A stretch of 64,000 bases of DNA from Opitutales bacterium. GTDB lineage: Bacteria > Verrucomicrobiota > Verrucomicrobiia > Opitutales > JABSRG01. Location of the stretch: positions 1 to 64,000 of the forward strand of contig JANQKZ010000017.1 in NCBI GenBank assembly GCA_028280845.1. Reading direction: 5' to 3'. The position numbers and the translations under genes were made by a program. Positions 16,714 to 24,772 of this stretch are shown in pieces. The number at the start of each line of letters is the position of its first letter. Positions within the stretch are counted from its first letter, which is position 1. The notes beneath the pieces are model-generated. The model searched no databases, was not told the origin of the DNA, and was given only the letters and a program-made list of their open reading frames with translations.

Positions 16714-17847
16714 ATGTCCTCCCCTCCGGATCTCAACTTCAAGGTAAATACTCAACCCACAGTCGGAGTTGAGCTGGAGATGCAGTTAGTCGATGCACAT
16801 ACCCTCGCGCTCAAAAGTGCCATTTCCGAAGTCCTCGAGAAGCTCCCAGAGTCCTTCCGCGGACAGATCAAGCCGGAATTAATGCAATGCTACCTCGAGA
16901 TTAATTCCAAAACGGGCTACACCATCAATGACGTGGTATCGGATCTGGAAAGCAAAACCAAGGCCGTCGTCGATGCCGCTGAAACCATCAATGGGCGTAT
17001 CGCCTGGGGGGGGACCCATCCCTTTTCCATGTGGATGGACCAGGAAATCTCTCCGGATGAACGTTACCACAAACTGATCGAAGTCATGCAGGACATCGCA
17101 CGCCGGGTGGTCATCTTCGGAATGCATGTCCACGTAGGTCTCGATTCCGGGGATAAGGCCATCATGATGGTCGACCGCCTCCAGCGCCATCTGCCCTCGC
17201 TCCTCGCCATGTCAGTCAACAGCCCCTTCTGGGCAGGCCGAGACACTGGCCTGAAATCCTATCGGAGCAAGATTATGGAGCAGCTACCGGCTGCCGGCCT
17301 GCCCCCCATCATGCGCAACTGGAGCGAGTATTGCTGGGTGGTCCGCCACTCCATCGCGACGGGTTTTATTAATAGTATCCGGGAAATCTGGTGGGATGTG
17401 CGACCCCACCCCGGATTTGGAACCGTGGAAATCCGCATCATGGACGTCCCAAACTCCATGGAAGAGGTCGCCGCCCTGGCCGCCTACTGTCAGTGCCTCG
17501 TAGTCGCCTTGTCCGAACAGATCGATCGAGGCCTCTACCAACACGATATCCACCCCCTCACCGTTCGCCAAAATAAGTGGAAAGCAGCCCGCTTTGGGTT
17601 GGACGCTCAGTTTATCGACCCCCTTACCTTCAAAACTACCCCCGCCCGGGAGCTTGTCCGGTCCAATGTCGAGTATTTGCGGCCCTATGGAAAGGACCTG
17701 CAGTGCGTAGACGAACTGGATTCGATCCTCAAAATTTTGGAGAACCCCAGTGGGGCCCACAGGCAAATTGAATATTTTAACGGTTCCGGAGATTTGCAGG
17801 AAGTGGTCCGACAACTTATCTTAAGTAATCCCCTTACGGCCCGATAA
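16714..17847 (+). CDS. YbdK-type carboxylate-amine ligase (glutamate-cysteine ligase 2 family)
   Basis: A 377-residue member of the GCS2 family, ATP-grasp-like ligases that form gamma-glutamyl-type amide bonds. The opening TVGVELEMQLVD carries the acidic metal-binding pattern. FGMHVHVGLDSGD near residue 130 and a later GTVEIRIMDVPNS near residue 235 are family hallmarks. Family members have weak glutamate-cysteine ligase activity or act on unknown acids, so the product is uncertain. Downstream of the ABC/DUF1854 pair it may make, or help metabolise, the transported compound; this is inference. The start at 16714 gives a normal family length. Confidence 0.88.
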   Translation: MSSPPDLNFKVNTQPTVGVELEMQLVDAHTLALKSAISEVLEKLPESFRGQIKPELMQCYLEINSKTGYTINDVVSDLESKTKAVVDAAETINGRIAWGGTHPFSMWMDQEISPDERYHKLIEVMQDIARRVVIFGMHVHVGLDSGDKAIMMVDRLQRHLPSLLAMSVNSPFWAGRDTGLKSYRSKIMEQLPAAGLPPIMRNWSEYCWVVRHSIATGFINSIREIWWDVRPHPGFGTVEIRIMDVPNSMEEVAALAAYCQCLVVALSEQIDRGLYQHDIHPLTVRQNKWKAARFGLDAQFIDPLTFKTTPARELVRSNVEYLRPYGKDLQCVDELDSILKILENPSGAHRQIEYFNGSGDLQEVVRQLILSNPLTAR

Positions 17848-17864
17848 AGTCTTACTCCATCATC

Positions 17865-18407
17865 ATGAAAACACGATTCACCACTCTCATTGCCATTCTC
17901 ACGCTCACAAGCTCACTCTCCGCAATCGACCTCGACTCCATGGCCAAAGCCGCCAGCGACGCCATGACCAACGAAGAGGGAAACATCGAAATCCCGGCAG
18001 ATCTTACGAAGCAGTTTGAAGACCTGGCTAAATCCTTCAATTGGTCGCAATTCAATGCGGGTAAAGCTGCCAAAGATGTGTTGAGCGCATTGGGCCAGGG
18101 CGACGACAGCTCTGCCGTCTCTCTACTGAATACCCTGCAATCGGCCGGTTTAAATGATAAGCAAATGAGCCTGGTTCAAGATCTCAAGTTAGCCATGGAC
18201 CAATATGTTCTGCAGCGGAATTTCGCCTCCCTCCCGGAGTTTAAGGGTCCGGTAAAAGACGTCATGAACGCGTTAAAGACCGGTAACCCTCAGAGCGTAC
18301 AGGGTGAGTTGTCCTCTCTTCTCAAGAATACCAGCCCGGACAAGGACCAGAAAGCCCTGCTCACCACTATGCTCGAACAATACGACAAATTCTGGCCCAA
18401 AGGGTAG
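17865..18407 (+). CDS. Secreted hypothetical protein
   Basis: A 180-residue protein with a clear signal peptide (MKTRFTTLIAILTLTSSLSA) and a mature part rich in Ala, Leu, Asp and Lys, mainly helical, with two similar stretches (residues about 60-90 and 120-150: VLSALGQGDD... and VMNALKTGNP...) that look like a repeat. I recognise no family. It starts 18 bp after the YbdK-type gene in the same direction and may belong to that operon. Confidence 0.7.
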   Translation: MKTRFTTLIAILTLTSSLSAIDLDSMAKAASDAMTNEEGNIEIPADLTKQFEDLAKSFNWSQFNAGKAAKDVLSALGQGDDSSAVSLLNTLQSAGLNDKQMSLVQDLKLAMDQYVLQRNFASLPEFKGPVKDVMNALKTGNPQSVQGELSSLLKNTSPDKDQKALLTTMLEQYDKFWPKG

Positions 18408-18450
18408 GGGATTCTTAAATCCGAATAGAAAGCTGGGCTAAGGACCCAGG

Positions 18451-19311
18451 CTAAGCAGTCAATCGCCGCTGCCTTCCAGATGCCTCATACCCGATAAGGG
18501 CTTTTTTTCGCACCCGGCCCCAATGGTAATTCCCGATAACTCCCATCTTTTGGATGACCCGGTGACAGGGAATCAGATAAGAAATGGGATTCGCCCCAAC
18601 AGCCGAGCCAACCGCTCGTGAGCCCTTCGGATTGCCAACCATCTCTGCGAGTTTGCCATAAGGACAGAGTTGTCCTTCCGGAATACGGAGCAAGCCTTCC
18701 CAGACCTGGACCTGGAACGGGGTCCCTCTGACAAAAACAGGAACGGTTTCACACGGTCCAGTCTGTTGCCCATGCTGCGGAAAAATGGATTGCCACCATC
18801 CTTCCACGAAGGGGGAGTCCTCCACAAAATCTGCACGGGGCCAGCGGCCCATTAAATCATCCAGGGCCCGATCCATTTGTCCCGCATCCACAAATCCAAG
18901 AAAACTCAGACCTCGCTCGCTGCCAGCCAGAAGCGCATCCCCAAAAGGAGAGGGGAAAATGCCCCACCGCACGGTCACCCCGGCGCCCCCCTGCTTATAT
19001 TCACCCGGTGTCATGGCTTCGATTTTCACAAAATGATCATGAAGTCGCCCCGGCCCAGATAAGCCAGACGCATAAGCTGCTTCCATGACTGAGTCGGCCT
19101 CCGCCAAGCGTGCTTTTGCATAATCCACCGTAAGGTATTGGAGGAAAGCTTTCGGACTGATTCCTACCCAATCCTGAAAGACCCGCTGTATATGGGAAGG
19201 ACTGTAGCCGAGCGCGGAAGCCAACTCATCCAGTGAAGGTTGGTCCATCCGGTGGTCCTGTAAGTATCGCAACGCGCGTTCAATCTGAGGATAGGAGGAA
19301 GAGGATTCCAT
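18451..19311 (-). CDS. AraC-type regulator fused to O6-alkylguanine-DNA alkyltransferase (Ada-like)
   Basis: A 286-residue fusion. Residues about 8-105 form an AraC-type double helix-turn-helix (LDELASALGYSPSHIQRVFQDWVG). Residues about 115-285 form a methyltransferase domain ending with the active-site PCHRV (Cys249) and the preceding NPKGSRAVGSAVGANPI. It removes alkyl groups from O6-guanine by transfer to Cys249. Compared with E. coli Ada, the N-terminal zinc-binding phosphotriester-repair domain is missing, so the methylation-sensing switch through Cys38 is absent. It is convergent with the secreted hypothetical gene and divergent from mscS. Confidence 0.9.
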   Translation of the reverse strand: MESSSSYPQIERALRYLQDHRMDQPSLDELASALGYSPSHIQRVFQDWVGISPKAFLQYLTVDYAKARLAEADSVMEAAYASGLSGPGRLHDHFVKIEAMTPGEYKQGGAGVTVRWGIFPSPFGDALLAGSERGLSFLGFVDAGQMDRALDDLMGRWPRADFVEDSPFVEGWWQSIFPQHGQQTGPCETVPVFVRGTPFQVQVWEGLLRIPEGQLCPYGKLAEMVGNPKGSRAVGSAVGANPISYLIPCHRVIQKMGVIGNYHWGRVRKKALIGYEASGRQRRLTA

Positions 19312-19452
19312 ACCTCTAACTTAACAAATTCGTTGGATGGCAAACCACCCGATTCTTGCGATGCTCGCCAATTTTTGCGCACAAATGGGTTTACCCGATT
19401 TCTTTTTCGCGCTTTATTCCAGGCTCGCTTAAACCACCTAACCAATACCTCT

Positions 19453-20283
19453 ATGGATAACTTCGACCTCGATCAGTTCCTGAACGTGGCTCTCTTCTGG
19501 GGCCTCCAAGTGCTCTACGCTCTGGTGATTTTCATCATCGGGCGCTGGGTAGCGAGTCTGTTGACTCGAATCCTGAAAAAAACACTCGAATCCCGGGATA
19601 CCGACGCATCCCTCGTCGGGTTTCTCACCGGTCTCTGCCATATGGGCCTCATGGTCCTCGTGGTCGTGACTGCCCTCGGCACCGTGGGTATCCAGACGAC
19701 CACCTTTGCTGCCATTCTAGCCAGCGCCGGTCTCGCCATCGGCCTCGCCCTGCAGGGATCCCTCTCCAACTTCGCTGCCGGGGTCCTGATTCTTCTCTTT
19801 AAGCCCTTTAAGATCGGGGACTATATTGAAACTGGCGGTACGGCCGGATTGGTTGCCGATATCGGAATTCTCGTAACCACCCTGAATTCCCTCGATAATA
19901 AACGTATCATCATTCCGAACTCCGTTGCCATGGGAGGCATCATAACAAACTACACGGCCAATAGCACCCGGCGCGTCGATATGGCTTTCGGCGTAAGCTA
20001 CAGCGATGACCTGGACAAAGTTCAAGGGGTTATCAAGCAGGTTTTCGAAACCGACCAGCGGGTCCTCAAAGATCCCGCCCCCGACATTTTTATCTCCGGC
20101 CATGGCGACAGTAGCATTAACCTGGCGGTTCGGCCCTGGGTCCAGACGGCCGACTACTGGGACGTCTACTTCGCCACACACAAGGCATTGAAACAAGCCT
20201 TCGACCGTGAGGGTATCTCCATCCCCTTCCCCCAGCGAGATCTGCACATCGTAGAAGACAAGACCCGGGTAGCTTCCTCCTAG
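19453..20283 (+). CDS. mscS: Small-conductance mechanosensitive channel, MscS type (first of tandem pair)
   Basis: The 276-residue protein has three N-terminal transmembrane helices. The third is the MscS pore helix, with glycine/alanine packing in LASAGLAIGLALQGSLSNFAAGVLIL. The beta domain and C-terminal cytoplasmic cage follow, ending in ISIPFPQRDLH, a near-invariant MscS tail. It releases solutes from the cytoplasm under hypo-osmotic shock. I chose the ATG at 19453 because it directly precedes the first helix; an in-frame upstream start would add about 40 residues without membrane character. A terminator follows, then a close paralogue. Confidence 0.94.
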   Translation: MDNFDLDQFLNVALFWGLQVLYALVIFIIGRWVASLLTRILKKTLESRDTDASLVGFLTGLCHMGLMVLVVVTALGTVGIQTTTFAAILASAGLAIGLALQGSLSNFAAGVLILLFKPFKIGDYIETGGTAGLVADIGILVTTLNSLDNKRIIIPNSVAMGGIITNYTANSTRRVDMAFGVSYSDDLDKVQGVIKQVFETDQRVLKDPAPDIFISGHGDSSINLAVRPWVQTADYWDVYFATHKALKQAFDREGISIPFPQRDLHIVEDKTRVASS

Positions 20284-20384
20284 AAGAGCTATACACCGCA
20301 TGCCAACAAATGATAGCAGAATAACAAGGTCGGGCTGGACCGCCGGACCAGTCCTATAACAAATCACGACTTTTAACGGTTTCA

Positions 20385-20415
20385 GGACCTCCACTTCAGG
20401 TGGGGGTCTTTTTTT
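20385..20415 (+). terminator. Rho-independent terminator after first mscS
   Basis: The stem GACCTCCAC / GTGGGGGTC has a short loop and is followed by seven T residues. It lies about 100 bp after the stop codon and separates the two mscS genes into distinct transcripts. Confidence 0.85.
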
Positions 20416-20521
20416 CGTTATTCAAGCTAACGTTGAATAGCTTTCCACCGATGCTTATCCATTACTCCTTTTTTTGGAGCACCCTAACCCTTCACCTAAC
20501 AACACGCCTCAACTTCATCTT

Positions 20522-21349
20522 ATGAATATCGATATCGACTCAATCGTAAACCTGATCTCGTTTTACGGGCTACGTATCCTTGGTGCGCTCACCATCTTTA
20601 TAATCGGGAAATGGGCCGCTGGAATGATTGTAAAGGTCATCCGTAGCAATATGGAAAAACGGGAAACCGATCCTGTCCTCATCTCATTCATCAGCAGCCT
20701 GACCAGTGGCATCCTGATGGTGCTTATCATTATTACCGCCCTGGGGACCTTGGGCGTTGAAACGACGTCCTTTGCGGCCGTCATCGCCGCAGCAGGACTT
20801 GCCATCGGTCTTGCCCTTCAAGGCTCCTTATCCAACTTTGCTTCCGGCGTTCTCATCATTATGTTCCGGCCCTTCCGGGTAGGGGACTTTGTCGAAGCAG
20901 GGGGAACTATGGGGGTTGTCGATGAAGTCGGTATCCTCTTCACCATTCTAAAGACCCCAGACAACAAGAAAATTATTTCACCCAATGCGGCCGTCATGGG
21001 GGGTAACATTACCAACTTCAGTGCCCATGAAACCCGCCGGGTCGATATGACCTTCGGAGTCGGCTACGGTGATGATCTGGACAAAGTCGAGCAAGTTATT
21101 CTGAAAGTCCTGTCTGAAGACCCCCGTATCCTGACCGATCCGGCTCCCACTGTCGCGGTCTCCGAGCACGGGGAAAGCAGTGTCAATTTTGTGGTCCGCC
21201 CCTGGGCGAAAACCGCCGATTACTGGGGCGTCTTCTTCGACATCCATAAAAAAATGAAGCAACGCTTCGATGAGGAAGGTATCTCTATCCCCTTCCCTCA
21301 GCGGGATCTTCATATTGTCGAGAACCAGACCAAGTCCGCTTCCGCCTAG
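20522..21349 (+). CDS. mscS: Small-conductance mechanosensitive channel, MscS type (second of tandem pair)
   Basis: A 275-residue paralogue of the preceding gene with the same layout: three transmembrane helices, pore helix IAAAGLAIGLALQGSLSNFASGVLI, a middle beta domain, and the terminal FPQRDLHIVENQT. The two proteins are clearly similar along their whole length, including the last 15 residues, so this is a tandem duplication that has diverged. The ATG at 20522 matches the aligned start of its neighbour. It has its own terminator. Confidence 0.94.
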   Translation: MNIDIDSIVNLISFYGLRILGALTIFIIGKWAAGMIVKVIRSNMEKRETDPVLISFISSLTSGILMVLIIITALGTLGVETTSFAAVIAAAGLAIGLALQGSLSNFASGVLIIMFRPFRVGDFVEAGGTMGVVDEVGILFTILKTPDNKKIISPNAAVMGGNITNFSAHETRRVDMTFGVGYGDDLDKVEQVILKVLSEDPRILTDPAPTVAVSEHGESSVNFVVRPWAKTADYWGVFFDIHKKMKQRFDEEGISIPFPQRDLHIVENQTKSASA

Positions 21350-21376
21350 GTGTATATACACCTACCGACCTTTATC

Positions 21377-21408
21377 AGACCTTCACCCCTGTGGGTGGGG
21401 GTCTTTTG
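21377..21408 (+). terminator. Rho-independent terminator after second mscS
   Basis: The stem AGACC-TTCACCC / GGGTGGG-GGTCT has a short loop, followed by a T-run. It resembles the terminator after the first mscS, which suggests the duplicated unit included the terminator. Confidence 0.8.
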
Positions 21409-21505
21409 TTTGCCGGGCATGCGATTCACCAAGGCTCCTCAAAGAATCGAAAATACTTGTAACAACAGCACCCCTTGAGTCGTCCTGTTTTCTGATACCC
21501 GATCC

Positions 21506-22045
21506 ATGACCCCAGAAGAACGATTCAATATCATTGTCGAGACACAAAGCAACGGGGTCTTTGGCTTGGCTTACTCAATTCTCAAAAACCAGGCAGACGC
21601 AGCAGACATCACCCAGGAAACCTTCATTCGGCTATGGAAATTTCTCCACGACATTCGGGACCCCTCCGCCAAGGGCTGGTTGCTCCGAACCGCCCGCAAC
21701 TTGAGTCTGGATCGCCTGCGTCGATGCAAACCCAGTCTCTCCCTGGCTGGATCCCCGGGAGGGGACCATGCTCCTGTCGAAATCGAGGATTCCCGACCCA
21801 ACCCCGCAGAGGCGACCGAATTGAAATCGCTTGAAGCTCAGATCATGGAAGCTGCCGAACATATGCCCGAAACCTGGAAGACTGTCTTTCTTCTAAAAGA
21901 AGTCCAGCATTGCTCCTACCAGGAAATCGCGGACATCAGCGGTTACCCGTTAAACTCCGTCAAAGTCTACCTCCTTCGGGCACGACAATTTCTACAAAAC
22001 CATTTCCGCACGCTACATCCAGAAACCCTTCCTTCCACAACATGA
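21506..22045 (+). CDS. ECF-type RNA polymerase sigma factor
   Basis: A 179-residue sigma-70 family protein of the ECF group. Region 2 (YSILKNQADAADITQETFIRLWKFL, then RTARNLSLDRLRR) binds the -10 element and core polymerase. Region 4 (MPETWKTVFLLKEVQHCSYQEIADISGYPLNSVKVYLLRARQFL) contains the -35-binding helix-turn-helix. Its stop overlaps the start of the next gene, a membrane anti-sigma-like protein (ATGA), the standard arrangement for an ECF operon. The target promoters are not evident here. Confidence 0.93.
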   Translation: MTPEERFNIIVETQSNGVFGLAYSILKNQADAADITQETFIRLWKFLHDIRDPSAKGWLLRTARNLSLDRLRRCKPSLSLAGSPGGDHAPVEIEDSRPNPAEATELKSLEAQIMEAAEHMPETWKTVFLLKEVQHCSYQEIADISGYPLNSVKVYLLRARQFLQNHFRTLHPETLPSTT

Positions 22046-22578
22046 ATCCGACCCAAGAACAACTTATCCTCACCGTCGCCTATGGAGACGGAAACTGGCT
22101 GGATCGCCAACAAGTCGATCGGCTCATCCGGAAAGACTCCGAGGCCAAAGCATTCTATGAGGAATGCATGGAATTGGCCGATGCATCTCAGCAGATCCAA
22201 CTTCCGCCAGCTCCAACCGATCTGGTAAACCAACTGAAGGCCATTCCCGATCACCAGCTTCAGTTATCTGCTGAACCCGAACGCTCAAGAATCGTCCCCT
22301 TCAGCTTTGCCGGCATGGCCGCAGCTGCCGCCCTTATTCTCTTCCTCTTTTTCGTTGCGACCGGAACGTATACACAAGCCCCAAACCAGTCGGGCACACC
22401 AGGCAACCCAATATATTCCCAGCAGGATATCGCCGATGCCGAATTTAAAGCTAAGCTCGCTTTTGCCCTCATCCGCCGTGAACTCCATCGCTCCACGGAA
22501 ATCCCCATCACCATCGTTAATGAAGAAATGCAGACCATCATCCCTGACTCACTCAACCGCATTTCCAATCCAACCTAA
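22042..22578 (+). CDS. Putative single-pass anti-sigma factor
   Basis: A 178-residue protein with a cytoplasmic N-terminal half of about 90 residues, one transmembrane helix (around FAGMAAAAALILFLFFVAT) and a periplasmic tail of about 65 residues. The N-terminal part (LTVAYGDGNWLDRQQVDRLIRKD) resembles the sigma-binding helical domain of anti-sigma factors, but no zinc-binding HxxxCxxC motif is visible. Its ATG overlaps the ECF stop codon, so the two are translationally coupled. It presumably holds the sigma factor inactive until a periplasmic or envelope signal arrives. Confidence 0.75.
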   Translation: MNPTQEQLILTVAYGDGNWLDRQQVDRLIRKDSEAKAFYEECMELADASQQIQLPPAPTDLVNQLKAIPDHQLQLSAEPERSRIVPFSFAGMAAAAALILFLFFVATGTYTQAPNQSGTPGNPIYSQQDIADAEFKAKLAFALIRRELHRSTEIPITIVNEEMQTIIPDSLNRISNPT

Positions 22579-22586
22579 CCCAAACC

Positions 22587-23186
22587 ATGAAAAACCAACT
22601 CAAATCGATTACCCTTAAAACGGTTGGACTCCTTTTCCTGATCCTTGGCCCCTGCGTCGGTGCCATGGCCCAGAGTTCAGGATCTAACTCCCCCTATGCC
22701 TCTCACCCGGGGTATATTAACATCGCCGAGAATCTCGACCTGAGTGAAATTGAGGTAAACGTAGAGATCAATCTCCGCGCCAACATGCTCCGCATTGTCA
22801 GTGCCGCTGCCCGTTCCGAAAACCCGGAATTCGCCGACGCCATCAAAGACGTTCAGTTGATCCAGGTGCGGGTCTTTGAAACCAACGACGAGCAGTTTCC
22901 TCAGCTTAAAGCGGGTTTCGATCGCATGAATGGAAAAATGTCAGCCGCAAACTGGGAACCCATGGTGCGAGTTCGGGAGGAGGGTGAAGATGTCAGCATC
23001 TTTGTCCTGCCTGCTGAAGATCCCAATAAAATCGAAGGCCTGGCCATTCTCGTCCTCGACTCTACCGATGGGGTCATCATCAACATTGTCGGCAACTTTG
23101 ACATGGCTGCAATCGCCGCCCTCGGTGACGGCCTGAATCTCGACGGGCTCGACGAACTTGGAAACATAACCGAATCCGGAGGTTGA
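22587..23186 (+). CDS. Secreted DUF4252-type protein
   Basis: A 199-residue protein with a signal peptide ending near GAMAQSS. The mature domain shows the DUF4252 pattern: an EVNVEINLRANMLRIVS amphipathic segment, DVQLIQVRVFE, a WEPMVRVREEGEDVSIFVLP strand pair and a C-terminal GLAILVLDSTDGVIINIVGNFD. DUF4252 proteins are uncharacterised and often accompany ECF sigma factors in Bacteroidetes and related bacteria. It lies 8 nt after the anti-sigma gene and is the third gene of the operon, a likely effector or signal protein. Confidence 0.75.
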   Translation: MKNQLKSITLKTVGLLFLILGPCVGAMAQSSGSNSPYASHPGYINIAENLDLSEIEVNVEINLRANMLRIVSAAARSENPEFADAIKDVQLIQVRVFETNDEQFPQLKAGFDRMNGKMSAANWEPMVRVREEGEDVSIFVLPAEDPNKIEGLAILVLDSTDGVIINIVGNFDMAAIAALGDGLNLDGLDELGNITESGG

Positions 23187-23188
23187 TT

Positions 23189-23728
23189 ATGGACACCCTC
23201 AAACGTCTGATTACCCTGCTCTCGGCGGCATCCTGTGCCCTGCTCTTATCTGGCTGCTTCTTCTCTGTGGACCACGACTTTATCGCGATACGCGACGATG
23301 CCCTGCCCAGCGACGAAATCGCCTATAAAAAACAATTTCAACACAAGATAGGCAAAGGGGTCCTTGGCTTTGCGTCGAAGTTCATGGATGAAGAGGATTC
23401 TGCTGAAAAAGAATTTCTTAAAGGCCTGAAGTCGGTCCAGATCGGAGTTTATGAACTGGAAGACAGCTACGATCCTGAATTACTCCGCTTGCAGACGGAT
23501 CGACTGGATGCCCATATGCGAAAGCAAGGCTACTATGCCATTGTAAAGGCAAGAGATGCGGGTGAATACGCAGGCGTCTATGCCCCGGTAGATGATGTTG
23601 ACGAACTCTCCGAGCTGATCGTCTGCGCCATGGAATCCAATGAGGTCGTTCTCGTCCAGGTAACGGGAGATCTCAACAACCTGGCCCCCATGATTGCCCA
23701 GGGCGAAACTGACATCGGGTTGAATTGA
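23189..23728 (+). CDS. DUF4252-like lipoprotein
   Basis: A 179-residue protein with a lipobox (LLSGC, Cys near residue 23 from the ATG). It has the same overall fold pattern as the preceding protein: KSVQIGVYELED, then HMRKQGYYAIVKARDAGEYAGVYAPVDD, and a terminal EVVLVQVTGDLNNL. It looks like a paralogous, membrane-anchored DUF4252 member. The ATG at 23189 follows GGAGG by 6 bp, a perfect ribosome-binding site; the TTG two codons earlier is less likely. It is the last gene of the sigma operon, and a REP-like element follows. Confidence 0.75.
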   Translation: MDTLKRLITLLSAASCALLLSGCFFSVDHDFIAIRDDALPSDEIAYKKQFQHKIGKGVLGFASKFMDEEDSAEKEFLKGLKSVQIGVYELEDSYDPELLRLQTDRLDAHMRKQGYYAIVKARDAGEYAGVYAPVDDVDELSELIVCAMESNEVVLVQVTGDLNNLAPMIAQGETDIGLN

Positions 23729-23736
23729 ATTCAAAA

Positions 23737-23803
23737 GGTAGGGCGTGTTCCCCGAACGCGCTGAGCAGTGCCAAAGCGGCTGGACGAGTCGTCCAGCCCT
23801 ACC
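23737..23803. repeat. REP-like element between convergent genes
   Basis: A 67-bp element bounded by GGTAGGGC (23737-23744) and its complement GCCCTACC (23796-23803), with an internal perfect hairpin GGCTGGACGA-G-TCGTCCAGCC (23778-23798). The TAG stop codon of the minus-strand oxygenase gene (23799-23801) lies in the right end. It could act as a bidirectional transcription stop. Confidence 0.75.
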
Positions 23804-24698
23804 GTATCTCCTTCCGCTTCAATGCCTTTAGCATGCTGCGATAGGGCCCGGGGAAACGAATCACCCCAGGCAGGAGAGGGACCGTGCACCGTAGCAGAAA
23901 ACACAGGCACCTCATTTGAAACCGCCGCCAGGGAGTAGAGGGAAAACCCAAACGCTCGTTTACCGGCTCAGGCAGAATTTCACTCAGGAGAAAGCGCAAG
24001 GGTTTCATGGCCCAACGCAACCAATGGGGGTGCGGTGGCTGAGCAACAAAATGGGCAATTTCCCGGCTGACCGGATCACTTGCCAGAATACCAGACTCAA
24101 GGACACTCCGGTAATAGTTCTGGAATTCTTCCCAGTCCTGAGGACCGTATGACTCCGCTAACCCGAAATAGGCGCCGAATATCCGCATCTCCTGGAAAAA
24201 AGTTTCCAGCGCCTCCTCAGCAAGTGGACCATGCACCCGTGCATAACCATCCACGCTCCCCTGAATCAGTGTGGCCAACACCCAAAACTGTAAGTCAGGA
24301 GTCATGCCTCCCCCGCTTACCCTGTTTCCATCTGCATTCCGGTAACTCACTTGGATCCGCTCATGGAGCGCGATCATCTTTTCCCGCATGGCTTCGGCTT
24401 GAGCCCGTGTCCCAAAGCCTATCGTCCACACCACATCGAGGGTTCGGACCAACCGCCCCCAGGAATCGTTTGTAAAATCGGAATACCTGCTAACTCCTTG
24501 CCCGATCCCGGGGTGAGCCGCCTGAAGAACAGCCGCAGCCGGACCTCCGACCAGCAGGGCCTGTTCTCGGCAGACTTTATGAAAGACGCTACCTGGAGGG
24601 AAAACGAAATCGGAACTCACCAGCGTAGCGTACGCGCCCGATTTAAAATGACCAAGTCCCCAAATAAATCCCAAGGACGGAAGCCCCAAAAACGGCAA
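23799..24698 (-). CDS. MpaB/latex-clearing-protein-like oxygenase (DUF2236)
   Basis: The 299-residue protein matches the DUF2236 / MpaB-B'/Rubber oxygenase catalytic domain: GGPAAAVLQAAHPGIGQGVSRYSDF near residue 52 and RLVRTLDVVWTIGFGTRAQAEAMREKMIALHERI, then HFVAQPPHPHW. Characterised members bind heme b and include fungal MpaB' and bacterial latex-clearing proteins; for this one the substrate is unknown. The start is uncertain because the first 25 or so residues have no family support and a GTG near residue 27 is possible. It stands alone between the sigma operon and gnd, both minus-strand genes facing the same way. Confidence 0.82.
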   Translation of the reverse strand: MPFLGLPSLGFIWGLGHFKSGAYATLVSSDFVFPPGSVFHKVCREQALLVGGPAAAVLQAAHPGIGQGVSRYSDFTNDSWGRLVRTLDVVWTIGFGTRAQAEAMREKMIALHERIQVSYRNADGNRVSGGGMTPDLQFWVLATLIQGSVDGYARVHGPLAEEALETFFQEMRIFGAYFGLAESYGPQDWEEFQNYYRSVLESGILASDPVSREIAHFVAQPPHPHWLRWAMKPLRFLLSEILPEPVNERLGFPSTPWRRFQMRCLCFLLRCTVPLLPGVIRFPGPYRSMLKALKRKEIR

Positions 24699-24772
24699 TG
24701 CCGGGTTTAGACATTTGTGGTGCTACTTCTTTGGTCCCTGAGTATTTAGACATCGAACACTTCCAAAGGTCC

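Noticed and set aside
19717-20394. 225-residue minus-strand frame
   Set aside because: It is antisense to mscS, and its sequence mirrors the channel gene's codon pattern.
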